Both the position numbers and the translations under genes were made by a program. The notes beneath the pieces were generated by a model. That model was given only the letters and a program-made list of their open reading frames with translations. It had not been told where the DNA came from and made no database searches. 59,425 nucleotides of DNA from a bacterium (lineage in GTDB: Bacteria; Babelota; Babeliae; Babelales; Babelaceae): positions 1 to 59,425 of the forward strand of contig JAKAUO010000010.1 of NCBI GenBank assembly GCA_021827715.1, written 5' to 3'. Shown one piece after another: positions 42,996 through 51,699 of the stretch; the first letter of the stretch is position 1, and every line of letters starts with the position of its first letter.

Positions 42996-43023
42996 GAGAT
43001 CCCGGATCGAGTCCGGGATGACA
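42996..43023. repeat. 28-base dispersed palindromic repeat, copy 4
   Basis: The inner 25 bases or so are the same as in copy 1 at 18786 (GATCCCGGATCGAGTCCGGG plus ATGACA). It lies between the glycosyltransferase and the cysteine synthase and supplies a spurious upstream ATG for the latter. Confidence 0.85.
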
Positions 43024-43062
43024 CACCGTAAAATATGCAAACACTTACTTTCTCGTATTATT

Positions 43063-43977
43063 ATGAAACTATTTAACTCACTCTTAGACGTTATTGGAAA
43101 TACTCCTCTTGTAAGAGTTCCTTTCGATTCACCGGCAAAAATTTATGCAAAGCTTGAATATTTAAATCCCGGCGGCAGCATAAAAGACCGGGCAGCTCTT
43201 TATATGATTCGGCAAGCTGAACACTTAGGATTATTAAAACCAGGTGGCACCTTGATAGAAGCATCATCGGGCAACCAGGGAATTGCTACCGCTATGATCG
43301 GGGCAATGAAAGGTTACAAAGTAATTATTACGGTATCTGAAAAAATTAGCGAAGAAAAACAAAAGACCTTGCAAGCCTATGGCGCTCAATTAGTTACCTG
43401 TAAGCCTACCATGCACTTAGATGACCCTAAAAGTTACCATGCCAAAGCGGTAGAAATTCATCGCAATACGCCTAATTCCTTTATGCTTAACCAATACTTT
43501 AACCCTACTAATGCTGGCGCGCATTATGCGATGCTCGGACCTGAAATTTGGGAACAAACGGGCGGAACGGTTACGCATTACTGCGCTGCTGCCGGAAGTG
43601 GCGGCACCGTAAGTGGCGCTGGAAAATATCTTAAAGAACGTAATAATGCTATTAAAGTTATTGCCGTGGATGTGCCCAATTCATATCGGTCAACCAATAA
43701 AAATCCTCAGCCCTATAGGCTTGAAGGTATTGGCGTGGATTATGACACGCCCTTGCTTAATACCAGCGTGATTGATGATTTTTTCTTGGCAAGTGATGAA
43801 GATGCTATTGCAATGCTTAAAACTATGGCGCGTAACTATGGCTTACTCGTAGGCCCTTCAAGTGGCGCCGTTGCCTATGCAGCATCTCAAATTGCACCAA
43901 CATTAACAGAGAATGATACCTTAGTGATGTTGTTTGGTGATTCTGGTAGAGCCTATTTAACTAAGAACTTTTATTAA
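43063..43977 (+). CDS. Cysteine synthase (O-acetylserine sulfhydrylase family)
   Basis: PLP-dependent beta-substitution enzyme, 304 residues. PLP lysine K41 in NPGGSIKDRAA, substrate loop EASSGNQGIATAMIG, phosphate loop GSGGTVSGAGKYL. ATG 43063 gives the family's usual start (FNSLLDVIGNTPLVRVP); a longer frame from 43018 begins in repeat DNA. It could be CysK, CysM or a cystathionine beta-synthase-like enzyme; these are hard to separate by eye. Confidence 0.9.
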   Translation: MKLFNSLLDVIGNTPLVRVPFDSPAKIYAKLEYLNPGGSIKDRAALYMIRQAEHLGLLKPGGTLIEASSGNQGIATAMIGAMKGYKVIITVSEKISEEKQKTLQAYGAQLVTCKPTMHLDDPKSYHAKAVEIHRNTPNSFMLNQYFNPTNAGAHYAMLGPEIWEQTGGTVTHYCAAAGSGGTVSGAGKYLKERNNAIKVIAVDVPNSYRSTNKNPQPYRLEGIGVDYDTPLLNTSVIDDFFLASDEDAIAMLKTMARNYGLLVGPSSGAVAYAASQIAPTLTENDTLVMLFGDSGRAYLTKNFY

Positions 43978-43980
43978 GAT

Positions 43981-44361
43981 ATGCAAAACAACTTTTATCT
44001 TTTTGCAAGCCTTGCTTGCACTTCTTTCACCCTCTATGGTTTAGAAGTTGAAAATGTAGATGATGATGAGCAGGTTATGCAAATAATGCTTGAAAATCTT
44101 AATCAACAAATTACCAGCTATAAAGATAGACTGGGCCCGCAACCAAAGAAACACAATTTTTTACGAAGCAAGCGCACAGTTGATGTTATTCGTGTAGATA
44201 GACACGCCGCTGTATCAGCCCTGGAAAAAAAATCTAACCATATCAAACGTCTTAGTGCAAAGGCTAAAGACAAAGAGCAGTTGTTTATTGAAATTAATAC
44301 CATCAGCAATCAATTGCAGGAAATGCAACTTATATTAAACATAATTAAATACAGTGATTGA
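43981..44361 (+). CDS. Small exported protein of unknown function
   Basis: 126 residues: signal peptide (MQNNFYLFASLACTSFTLYG), an acidic stretch, and two helical parts, the second heptad-like (QLFIEINTISNQLQEMQLILNII). Four bases after the cysteine synthase and four before the next small exported gene, so it is in an operon with both. No domain recognised. Confidence 0.6.
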   Translation: MQNNFYLFASLACTSFTLYGLEVENVDDDEQVMQIMLENLNQQITSYKDRLGPQPKKHNFLRSKRTVDVIRVDRHAAVSALEKKSNHIKRLSAKAKDKEQLFIEINTISNQLQEMQLILNIIKYSD

Positions 44362-44364
44362 ACT

Positions 44365-44655
44365 ATGAAAATACTACGCCCTTACTTTATTTTAATCATA
44401 ATCTCTATACCAACATCATATATCCTGAGTGTTAATCAGGCACTTTCTATTCCCTATGCCCAAGAATTAGGCCCTGATCAGGTTGAATTAAATCTTCAAA
44501 TTCTACTTAAACGAATAGAAAAGCATCGGATAACAATAGCACGAAATCCACCTTCAAAACTGCAGTTAGCACTTGCTATTGCACAAAAATCATTAGAAAT
44601 GGGGAAAGAATTAGCGCGCATGATGCAAGAATCTGAAATTTTTCAGCTTTCTTAA
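44365..44655 (+). CDS. Small exported helical protein of unknown function
   Basis: 96 residues: signal peptide (MKILRPYFILIIISIPTSYILS), then two or three amphipathic helices (VELNLQILLKRIEKHRITIA, LQLALAIAQKSLEMGKELARMMQ). Three bases after the preceding small exported gene. No domain recognised. Confidence 0.58.
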   Translation: MKILRPYFILIIISIPTSYILSVNQALSIPYAQELGPDQVELNLQILLKRIEKHRITIARNPPSKLQLALAIAQKSLEMGKELARMMQESEIFQLS

Positions 44656-44681
44656 CAACGGTCTTGATAAATATATATGCT

Positions 44682-45986
44682 TTATTTAATATCTTTTATC
44701 TTATCATGATAATACGTTGTTCGTTCTTTGAGCTTATTTACCTGGTCAAAAAGCGTGATCATCTTACGGTTATGCATTACTATTTTGCCATCAATAATAA
44801 CTGATTGCACATCAGTAGCTTTGCTGGAGTATACTAGTGTTGAAAAAATATCATACGCGGGCAATTGATGCATATGGTGAATATCAATACTAATAATATC
44901 AGCTCGTTTGCCCACTTCAAGGGTACCAATTTTCTTTTCCATTTTAATGGCACGTGCACCATCAACTGTTGCTAATTTAACTATTTCATAGGGGGTAAGC
45001 GGCTTACAGTATTCCTCAAGGCACAAATCTTGCAGGAGTGCCCCTGTTTTCATTTCAGAGAAATTATCAAGGCTATTATTACTTGCTGTACCATCGGTGC
45101 CTAATCCGACAGCAATACCGTATTCCTGCATTGTTTTAACGCGGGCAATACCTGAAGCAAGCTTCATACTGCTGCTCGGGTTATAAATTATAGAGGCACC
45201 TGATGCACCGATAATTTCTAAATCAGCATCGGTAAAATGAATGCCATGGGCAATAATAACATTGGAGGAAAGGATATCCAAAGAACGCATATACACCGCT
45301 GGTGTCATCCCCGTTTTTCTGCGTAGTTGAATCACTTCATCCTTTTGTTCTGCAACATGGATAATTAAGGGTACCTTAAGCTGCTGAGAAATGCGATGCG
45401 TTTTAATGAGTGTCTGAGCATCACAGCTGTAAAGAGAATGTGGCGCCAATGCGGGGGCAACAAGATCCTGGGTATCACCGAAAAATGAAGTGCAAAAATC
45501 TTCTGCGTAACTGATATCTTTCTGTAAAAAAATAGTCTCCCCCAAGAGCGCGCGAACCCCGGCATGCAGTATGGCACGCTTTGCCGCATTTTCAAAAAAA
45601 TACATATCTGCAAAGACTGTTATGCCTGATTGAATCATTTCATAACAAGCAAGCATGGTCGACCAATAGACAAAATCTTCATTTAAAATTTTTTTTTCTA
45701 GAGGAAAAATATAATCATGCAGCCATTCCTGAAGATTTTTAGCAGCATCGCCCACACCGCGCAAAAGTGACATACCCACATGCGTATGTCCATTAATAAA
45801 ACCTGGCAAAATAAGGCGTTCCTGCATATCTAAAAAAGTGGTTGCTTGATAACGCATTGCCATTTCTGTAAACGGACCATAATCAATAATAAGCCCCTTA
45901 TCAATAACCAGCATATGATCAACAAGAATATTTTCTGAAACCATAGGCACCAAGGTACCTCTTATAAGAAGATCAACCATTTTCAT
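44682..45986 (-). CDS. Amidohydrolase, 5-methylthioadenosine/S-adenosylhomocysteine deaminase family
   Basis: 434-residue metal-dependent deaminase. Metal site HTH in GFINGHTHVGMSLLRGVGD, then APHSLYSCD, HVAEQKDEV, IAHGIHFTDAD and the aspartate in VGLGTDGTASNNSLDNFSEM. A C-terminal beta domain follows (IGTLEVGKRADIISID). ATG 45986 is chosen for the AAAGGCG site; a longer frame reaches back to 46073 and would overlap the next gene. It acts in purine or SAM by-product salvage. Confidence 0.86.
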   Translation of the reverse strand: MKMVDLLIRGTLVPMVSENILVDHMLVIDKGLIIDYGPFTEMAMRYQATTFLDMQERLILPGFINGHTHVGMSLLRGVGDAAKNLQEWLHDYIFPLEKKILNEDFVYWSTMLACYEMIQSGITVFADMYFFENAAKRAILHAGVRALLGETIFLQKDISYAEDFCTSFFGDTQDLVAPALAPHSLYSCDAQTLIKTHRISQQLKVPLIIHVAEQKDEVIQLRRKTGMTPAVYMRSLDILSSNVIIAHGIHFTDADLEIIGASGASIIYNPSSSMKLASGIARVKTMQEYGIAVGLGTDGTASNNSLDNFSEMKTGALLQDLCLEEYCKPLTPYEIVKLATVDGARAIKMEKKIGTLEVGKRADIISIDIHHMHQLPAYDIFSTLVYSSKATDVQSVIIDGKIVMHNRKMITLFDQVNKLKERTTYYHDKIKDIK

Positions 45987-46026
45987 ACTGCTACGCCTTT
46001 TTGACAACAGGTAAGTATAATTTTTA

Positions 46027-47046
46027 TTAACGTACCGCGTAGTTTTGTTTACGTGCAATAAATGGTACAACACCAGAGAAATGTGTTAAAAGATGGGACT
46101 GCCCAAAAGCCAAAATAGAAAGTATACGGTCCGAAGAGCGTTCGCGCTCAAATGCAGGGTCAATTTTTTCTTTCCACCAACGCTTTAAGCGAATAATGGG
46201 AAGCATTAAATCATCAATGCCAAAGCCGTAGGTGCCCCAATGCATAGGAATGAAAATTCTTGCTTTAAGATCAAGAAATGCTTTGCCGGCATCTTCAGCA
46301 TTCATATGGGTAGCTGCCATCCATGCACGGGGCTCGCAGGGGCCAATAGGCAGCAAAGCAACTTCAATAGAACGAAAATGGTGGGCAATCTCTTTAAAAT
46401 GGTCAGTATAGGCTGTGTCACCGGCAAAATAAATGGAATCTTGTATCATCCAACTTCCCCATAATGATTTATTACGGTCAAATAGTCCCCGTTGTGACCA
46501 GTGGCACGCAGGCAAAAAAGTAAGCTTAATATCTTTAAAGGCTACCTCTTGCCACCACATACATTCAGTTACACGGCTAGAAGCGGCAGCTGCGCCAAAG
46601 GTACGGTCAAACCATGCCTTGTCTCCCCATGGCACATAAAAATGGCAACCGGTTTTTACAAATAGCGCTTTAATAGTGGCACTATCCATATGGTCACGGT
46701 GGTTATGAGAAAGAATTACTATATCAATATTCGGAAGCTTTTCAAAAGCAATTCCAGGAGCACTTGAGCGTTGTAGTAAAAAGGTAAGGTCGCCAAAAAT
46801 AGGGTCAGTTAAAATAGTGTACCCTGCAATAGTGATCAAAAAACTTGCATGCCCTATCCAGGTTATATGATCAGCTTCATGAAATGAGTAGGAAACTCTG
46901 TTCCCTTGCATTAACCGGGTCGCAGAGGCGCGCTGGGCATAGGAGGTAAGATACATATAGACTGATCGCCAAAAAACATTATTGACAACCTCCCCAGGAT
47001 AGTTATAAAAACGATTATGTTCTCTGTGTGCAGTTCGCTTGTTCAT
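46027..47046 (-). CDS. NAPE-PLD-like metallo-beta-lactamase-fold hydrolase
   Basis: 339 residues of the metallo-beta-lactamase fold with the zinc motif SHNHRDHMD, the TWIGHASFLITI start, LPACHWSQRG, FAGDTAYTDHF and PMHWGTYGF. This arrangement is that of N-acyl-phosphatidylethanolamine phospholipase D and its bacterial relatives. No signal peptide is evident. It overlaps the exported HAD gene by 32 bases. A phospholipase role is inferred from family; UlaG-like sugar lactonases are an alternative. Confidence 0.8.
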   Translation of the reverse strand: MNKRTAHREHNRFYNYPGEVVNNVFWRSVYMYLTSYAQRASATRLMQGNRVSYSFHEADHITWIGHASFLITIAGYTILTDPIFGDLTFLLQRSSAPGIAFEKLPNIDIVILSHNHRDHMDSATIKALFVKTGCHFYVPWGDKAWFDRTFGAAAASSRVTECMWWQEVAFKDIKLTFLPACHWSQRGLFDRNKSLWGSWMIQDSIYFAGDTAYTDHFKEIAHHFRSIEVALLPIGPCEPRAWMAATHMNAEDAGKAFLDLKARIFIPMHWGTYGFGIDDLMLPIIRLKRWWKEKIDPAFERERSSDRILSILAFGQSHLLTHFSGVVPFIARKQNYAVR

Positions 47047-47776
47047 AAGAAATATTTATGCCCTGATTTTGAAGATATTCTCTAAAGTGTATCACATTCT
47101 TAAAATGGCAACCATGTATACCACATTGTTCTGCAGCTTTAATATTTTTTTCTTTATCATCGACAAAAAAGAAGATAAGGTCATCACTGTCAAAATGGTC
47201 ATAACAACGCTTTTTGAATTTATCGAAAAATGCTGGTGCCGGCTTACGAAGATAATTATCTTCAGGTTCACTGGTTACTATCACATCACAATGATCAAAA
47301 AAAGGCGCATGATCTTTACTCAAATCGTTGCATACGTTTTTCCCGATATTAGAACATACTGCGATACGATACCCGTTCTGCTTGAGTTCTTTTATCAGTT
47401 GAAGCATTTCAGGGTTGCAATTATACATATTACATAACGCATAAAATTCGCTTCTGGTATGCTCAAGATCGGGATAATACTTTTTTGCAAGCACATTGTA
47501 CACATTCTCTGCAGTTTTTGTAGTGCTTAACACAGAAAAAATACGATACGCACATACTGGATTAATCAAACTAAGATTATATAAAGGATTTTTTTTAAAA
47601 AAAGTATACAGAGCACCAACAAACTTTGAATAGGACCTATCAAAAGCCACTTCATGTAGATCAAGTGTAATGACCACTTTTTCATTTTGAATCTTTTTTA
47701 AATCTGTGACAACACTATCCATAGCGCAAACCATACTTCCTAACGCGAGAATCATTCCAATGACTATTTTTTTCAT
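47015..47776 (-). CDS. Exported HAD-superfamily hydrolase (third copy)
   Basis: 253 residues: signal peptide (MKKIVIGMILALGSMVCA), motif I TLDLHEVAFD (nucleophile D39, His at the usual second Asp), motif II IAVCSNIG, a lysine in LRKPAPAFF and motif IV FFFVDDKEKNIKAAEQCG. Similar in layout to the exported HAD at 39690. Its 3' end overlaps the NAPE-PLD-like gene by 32 bases, suggesting coupled expression. Substrate unknown. Confidence 0.78.
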   Translation of the reverse strand: MKKIVIGMILALGSMVCAMDSVVTDLKKIQNEKVVITLDLHEVAFDRSYSKFVGALYTFFKKNPLYNLSLINPVCAYRIFSVLSTTKTAENVYNVLAKKYYPDLEHTRSEFYALCNMYNCNPEMLQLIKELKQNGYRIAVCSNIGKNVCNDLSKDHAPFFDHCDVIVTSEPEDNYLRKPAPAFFDKFKKRCYDHFDSDDLIFFFVDDKEKNIKAAEQCGIHGCHFKNVIHFREYLQNQGINISYEQANCTQRT

Positions 47777-47794
47777 GCCAATATTCTTGCCTGC

Positions 47795-48418
47795 TTAAAA
47801 CGCTAAAATCTTAGCAGATTTTTTTCTAATAGGAACACCTTGAATATATATCTGCAATTTATACTTTTTAATATATACTCTCAGTTCGTTCATAAGATCA
47901 TCGATCATTACTAAATCAGATTCGGCCCAAACATCTTGAACCTTTTTGAAAACATCAATAATCTTTAACGTATTTCCCTGGCAAAACACATGATTTTGCA
48001 TTGCTCTTTTTACCGCATGCACAAATGTTAAAGAATCAGCGCTAGAATAAGATATCTCATCAAGTAGAAATTCTGCAGAGGTACCGTGGAAGGCAATTGA
48101 AACAACACGAATATATTTCCATAATTTATGCGTTGTCATATAGGCACGAACTTCTTTTATAAGACCCTCCATTAAAATTTCCTCAGCATCTCTTGAGTTA
48201 AGCCATAAGGATTGGAATCTTTTATAAACTTCCGCAATATTTTCACTATTAAGCGTTTCATAGTTCATTGCTGCTTTAACGGTACTTATGAATCCCATAT
48301 GATCTGATTCTTTGATAGCAGCAATTTCTACAAGCAACGGATCAACCATGGTAGCTGAGATGGCCTGGCTTATGGCCAATAACTGAAAGACGCCTAAAAA
48401 TATTATTTTCTTATACAT
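47795..48418 (-). CDS. Exported protein with two internal repeats
   Basis: 207 residues from ATG 48418 (GGGCG upstream; a TTG at 48430 is in frame). Signal peptide MYKKIIFLGVFQLLAISQAISA. The mature part is a duplicated unit of about 75 residues: STVKAAMNYETL...VYKRFQSLWL...LIKEVRAYMTTHKLWKYI against HAVKRAMQNHVF...VFKKVQDVWA...LMNELRVYIKKYKLQIYI. Each ends with a similar strand-like part. The family is not recognised. Likely transcribed with the exported HAD gene 18 bases downstream. Confidence 0.66.
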   Translation of the reverse strand: MYKKIIFLGVFQLLAISQAISATMVDPLLVEIAAIKESDHMGFISTVKAAMNYETLNSENIAEVYKRFQSLWLNSRDAEEILMEGLIKEVRAYMTTHKLWKYIRVVSIAFHGTSAEFLLDEISYSSADSLTFVHAVKRAMQNHVFCQGNTLKIIDVFKKVQDVWAESDLVMIDDLMNELRVYIKKYKLQIYIQGVPIRKKSAKILAF

Positions 48419-48524
48419 TATTTCGCCCAATATATTTTATTTACAAATTGAATAACAACTAACATCATAACTTCCTTTATATTATACGTCAATGTTGAAG
48501 ATATCCCTGATCGTTAAGGCAAAG

Positions 48525-48881
48525 TTATTTTGAATCGACAGTCATACTAACTATGGCCATGATAAGGCAAGAAAGCGCCATGAGGTTCGTACCTCTCAGA
48601 AGATATTTCATTTTATTAACGGCTTCTTTCTGCAGATAAATAAATTCAACAAATCGTTCGCGGGGCAAATCTTTAATTTTTACGTCCTCAAAGCCTTCGG
48701 CAAGTGCACCCATTTCTTGAGAAATATCATACATGTCTAAAAAAGAGTTTATAGTCATCAAAGCACCTGTACCAAAAGCAATTGCTGCGCCAGTTGTAAC
48801 CTGATCCGAAACGCTGGTCATTGCATGAACTGTCGGCTGCAAACCTAAAAATGCAATCGCGAATAAGATATATTTTTTCAC
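48525..48881 (-). CDS. Small exported or membrane protein of unknown function
   Basis: 118 residues: signal peptide (MKKYILFAIAFLGLQPTVHA), a Gly/Ala-rich hydrophobic segment (GAAIAFGTGALMTI), a charged middle and a C-terminal membrane helix (LMALSCLIMAIVSM). No domain recognised. It stands alone between the repeat protein and the HAD phosphatase. Confidence 0.58.
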   Translation of the reverse strand: MKKYILFAIAFLGLQPTVHAMTSVSDQVTTGAAIAFGTGALMTINSFLDMYDISQEMGALAEGFEDVKIKDLPRERFVEFIYLQKEAVNKMKYLLRGTNLMALSCLIMAIVSMTVDSK

Positions 48882-48958
48882 AATTTAAACTTTCTATTTA
48901 TATAATCAAACAAATCAATAGTTCTAATTGTATAAAAATATCGAATTTTGTCAATTAA

Positions 48959-49630
48959 TTAAATCAAGTCTAGAAAGTCTATTTCATGATAACCATCAAC
49001 AATAGCATCAGCAAGCACCAACAAATCTCGGTTATTATGGGTATTTATACCAATACAGTACATCCCAGCAGCCTTGGCCGCTTTAATGCCTGTGGCCGAA
49101 TCTTCAATAACCACACATTCATGCGGAGCAAAGCCAAGTTTTGCAGCAGCATGTAAAAAGATAGCAGGGTCAGGCTTTCCTACATGATTCACCTGAGAGA
49201 TGCCATAAATATGTTCCCCAAAATAGCGGTGTAATTGCAAAGCTTGGTGGGTAAGTTCAAGGGTGCGATCGTCAGCATTGGTAGCAATTGCTTTAGGAAC
49301 ATGGACAATTTTTGCATGAAAATCGGTAAACCCTTCTATGAAAACTACTCCGTGCATATATTCAGCATGTGCATGTGCCTTTTTTTCAGCAGCAAGTTCT
49401 TCTGGGGTCTGAGGTAAATCAAACATATGCTTAAGTAAAGCACACCCCGTTTTTAAGCCGCCTGCACCACCCATCAAAAGCTCACGCACGGCTTTATGAA
49501 TAGTCGGGGTATAGGAGACTCCTTTAGAAATAAGTAATTTTTGAGTTGCATTATCCCAGATTCGGTTCGTATCAACAATGGTACCATCCATATCAAAAAT
49601 AAGTGCCTTATGGGCCACACGCTTTTTCAC
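48959..49630 (-). CDS. Cytoplasmic HAD phosphatase, beta-phosphoglucomutase-like
   Basis: 223 residues without a signal peptide. Motif I IFDMDGTIVDT (DxD present), helical cap, motif II AIATNADD, motif III lysine in VGKPDPAIFLHAA, motif IV CVVIEDSATGIKAAKAAGM. Typical of phosphatases or phosphomutases of the HAD IA group. GTG start behind GGGGAT. Unlike the exported HADs in this window it has every catalytic residue. Substrate cannot be told. Confidence 0.87.
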   Translation of the reverse strand: MKKRVAHKALIFDMDGTIVDTNRIWDNATQKLLISKGVSYTPTIHKAVRELLMGGAGGLKTGCALLKHMFDLPQTPEELAAEKKAHAHAEYMHGVVFIEGFTDFHAKIVHVPKAIATNADDRTLELTHQALQLHRYFGEHIYGISQVNHVGKPDPAIFLHAAAKLGFAPHECVVIEDSATGIKAAKAAGMYCIGINTHNNRDLLVLADAIVDGYHEIDFLDLI

Positions 49631-49708
49631 GATATCCCCTTTTCTAAAACCAATAAATATGGTACAACTAAACTCACATTATAGAATACCTTTTGCAAAG
49701 GATACCCT

Positions 49709-50386
49709 GTGAATAGCGTACTACGTTCCGGATATAAAACAATCGTTACTATTTTTGCCTCAACCATGCCCTATGGGTTATTAAAGCTTCTTAAAGTAAG
49801 CAAAATGTGGGGATTGCCCTTTAGCTTTTTTACTGCTACCCATATGGTGACCCCTGTTTTAGGCTCGCAGATTAGAACCAATCAATTGTTGGGAGTAACA
49901 CTTGTACGCACGCTTTTTTATGCAATAACTTCAAGTACCTTAACTTTTTTTAAATTCTTTTATCATCTGCCTTCGTTAACGGGCGCTTTATATTTTAAAG
50001 CCATGCTTAATGCTGAAAGTTCTTACGCAACCCGTGCTTTCTGGGCCCTGGTACCTTTGTTCTGCATGGCGCTTTTTATCAGTAACCCCGTAGGAAGTCA
50101 GGCATGGCCCTACTCACTCTACTGGCTCATACCGGCAATGATAGCATTACTTCCTGCAAGAACAACATTTTTAAGCGCATTGGGAAGTACCTTTACCACC
50201 CATGCTATTGGTTCGGTACTCTTTCTTTTCTGCACACCCATGACACCAGCATTTTGGCTCGCGCTCATGCCAGTAGTTTTCTTTGAACGTATCTGTTTTG
50301 CTTTGGGAATCACTACGCTTTATTACCTGGTCACTTATTGTAAGCAGGTAGTAGTATGGGGAAATTTTCGCCTTCTGCGCGCATAA
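49709..50386 (+). CDS. Polytopic membrane protein of unknown function
   Basis: 225 residues with about six hydrophobic segments (for example LLGVTLVRTLFYAITSS, FWALVPLFCMALFIS, LYWLIPAMIALLPA, FWLALMPVVFFERICFALGI). GTG start behind AAAGGAT. The small size and compact helices recall substrate-binding (S) subunits of ECF transporters, but no diagnostic motif was seen. Six bases before uppS, so in one operon with it; a role near lipid-carrier metabolism is possible. Confidence 0.7.
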   Translation: MNSVLRSGYKTIVTIFASTMPYGLLKLLKVSKMWGLPFSFFTATHMVTPVLGSQIRTNQLLGVTLVRTLFYAITSSTLTFFKFFYHLPSLTGALYFKAMLNAESSYATRAFWALVPLFCMALFISNPVGSQAWPYSLYWLIPAMIALLPARTTFLSALGSTFTTHAIGSVLFLFCTPMTPAFWLALMPVVFFERICFALGITTLYYLVTYCKQVVVWGNFRLLRA

Positions 50387-50392
50387 AATACT

Positions 50393-51211
50393 ATGATCAA
50401 AAACCTCATGCTGCTTCTTCTTTCTTTAGCCGTTATTGGAAGTATTTATGCCTACTGGCTGTACTCTCGACATACCCACTACGGGCGTTCTGTTGCACCT
50501 GGTATTCCTGAAACCAAGCGTATTAAACATTTGGGAATTATCATGGATGGTAATAGAAGATGGGCAAAACAACATGGGCACAAACCATGGATAGGCCACA
50601 AAAAGGGCGTCGAACCAGTGCGCACCACCCTTGAATTTTGCATAAAAAATGAAATCCCTAATCTTACCCTGTATGTTTTTTCTTTAGAAAATTTTAACCG
50701 TCCTCAAGAAGAACTTTCCTATCTTTTTGATGTGCTCGCGCAACAGATATCTGACCAGGAACTTGATAAACTCTTTCAAGAAGGAGTTAAAGTAAAATTT
50801 ATTGGCGATAGAAATGCGTTTCCAGAAAAACTTAAACCCCTTATTGAAGATATAGAAACTAAAACTCAGCATGGAGAAAAACTCACCCTCCAGCTTCTTT
50901 TTTGCTATGGCGGCCAACAAGAAATAGTTGCCGCGTGCAAAGAAATCGCAACATTATGCAGGCAAGGCACACTCACGCCTGAAGATATTACCCCAGAACT
51001 TTTCAAAAAACACCTTTGGAGTGACGGCTTACAGGAACCTGATTTAATTATAAGAACGGCCGGAGACCAACGGTTAAGCAATTTCCTTACGTGGGGGTCA
51101 GCCTATAGCGAATTAGCATTCTTGCCTTGTCTTTGGCCAGAAATAACTGAAGATATTCTGGTAGATACCGTGAATAACTTCTACCATCGTAAACGCACCT
51201 TTGGCAAATAA
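50393..51211 (+). CDS. uppS: Isoprenyl (undecaprenyl) diphosphate synthase with an N-terminal membrane helix
   Basis: 272 residues. Cis-prenyltransferase making the lipid carrier of peptidoglycan synthesis: HLGIIMDGNRRWAKQ (catalytic D52), the LYVFSLENFNRP segment, and LIIRTAGDQRLSNFLTWGSAYSELAF. UppS is normally soluble or peripheral and about 250 residues; here residues 3-23 are a clear hydrophobic anchor (NLMLLLLSLAVIGSIYAYWLY). No alternative start exists before the catalytic motif, so the anchor is real. Confidence 0.92.
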   Translation: MIKNLMLLLLSLAVIGSIYAYWLYSRHTHYGRSVAPGIPETKRIKHLGIIMDGNRRWAKQHGHKPWIGHKKGVEPVRTTLEFCIKNEIPNLTLYVFSLENFNRPQEELSYLFDVLAQQISDQELDKLFQEGVKVKFIGDRNAFPEKLKPLIEDIETKTQHGEKLTLQLLFCYGGQQEIVAACKEIATLCRQGTLTPEDITPELFKKHLWSDGLQEPDLIIRTAGDQRLSNFLTWGSAYSELAFLPCLWPEITEDILVDTVNNFYHRKRTFGK

Positions 51212-51253
51212 ATTCAAGTAGATATTTTTAAAAGAGATGGTATACTTAAGGGT

Positions 51254-51688
51254 ATGAAAACACCTTTATCACTTCTTTTTTTCTGTTTTTTTGGTCTTAC
51301 CGCGAATCCTGATTATATACTCAAGCAGGACACCATAGGTGAATTTAGAATGCTCTATCTTATTGAGCCCTCTTCTGAAAAAACCATTGGCGCGTGCAGT
51401 TTTAACACCAATGAATCGTGTGTAGACCTCCATCTGCTTAAAATCTTTGATAGCGAAAAAAGAGGCAAGGGCCTTGGGTCACGTTTATTAAAAACAGTAC
51501 TTTCACATGCGCATGCACAAAATAAGCCCCTGCAAGTGGTAGCTTCTCCCTTTCAAGAAGACGTTAATGCATATGGAAAAGAAGGAGCTTTGCAAAAAAT
51601 TGTTGCATTTTATAAAAAACATGGCGGCAAGGTTAATTCAGAATCACACATCTGCGCCACTATTATATTTCCCCCTATCATTATCTGA
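51254..51688 (+). CDS. Exported GNAT acetyltransferase-fold protein 1
   Basis: 144 residues: signal peptide (MKTPLSLLFFCFFGLTA) then a GNAT core with acetyl-CoA loop R70-G-K-G-L-G75 and the helix that follows (SRLLKTVLSHAHA). A later segment (VAFYKKHGGKV) is the usual last helix and strand. TAAGGG precedes the start. Twelve bases before its tandem neighbour, which has the same plan. Acetyl-CoA is not expected outside the cytoplasm, so the site of action is a puzzle. Confidence 0.76.
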   Translation: MKTPLSLLFFCFFGLTANPDYILKQDTIGEFRMLYLIEPSSEKTIGACSFNTNESCVDLHLLKIFDSEKRGKGLGSRLLKTVLSHAHAQNKPLQVVASPFQEDVNAYGKEGALQKIVAFYKKHGGKVNSESHICATIIFPPIII

Positions 51689-51699
51689 ATACAACTGCT

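Noticed and set aside
42996-43023. GATCGAGTCCGGG as a tRNA T-arm
   Set aside because: It resembles a T-loop sequence, but no acceptor, D or anticodon arm surrounds it, and it recurs as a palindromic repeat at 18786.
43018-43062. Upstream ATG for the cysteine synthase
   Set aside because: The ATG is part of the 28-base repeat; the family N-terminus starts at 43063.
45987-46073. Longer start for the amidohydrolase
   Set aside because: No ribosome site, no similarity to the family, and it would overlap the NAPE-PLD-like gene.
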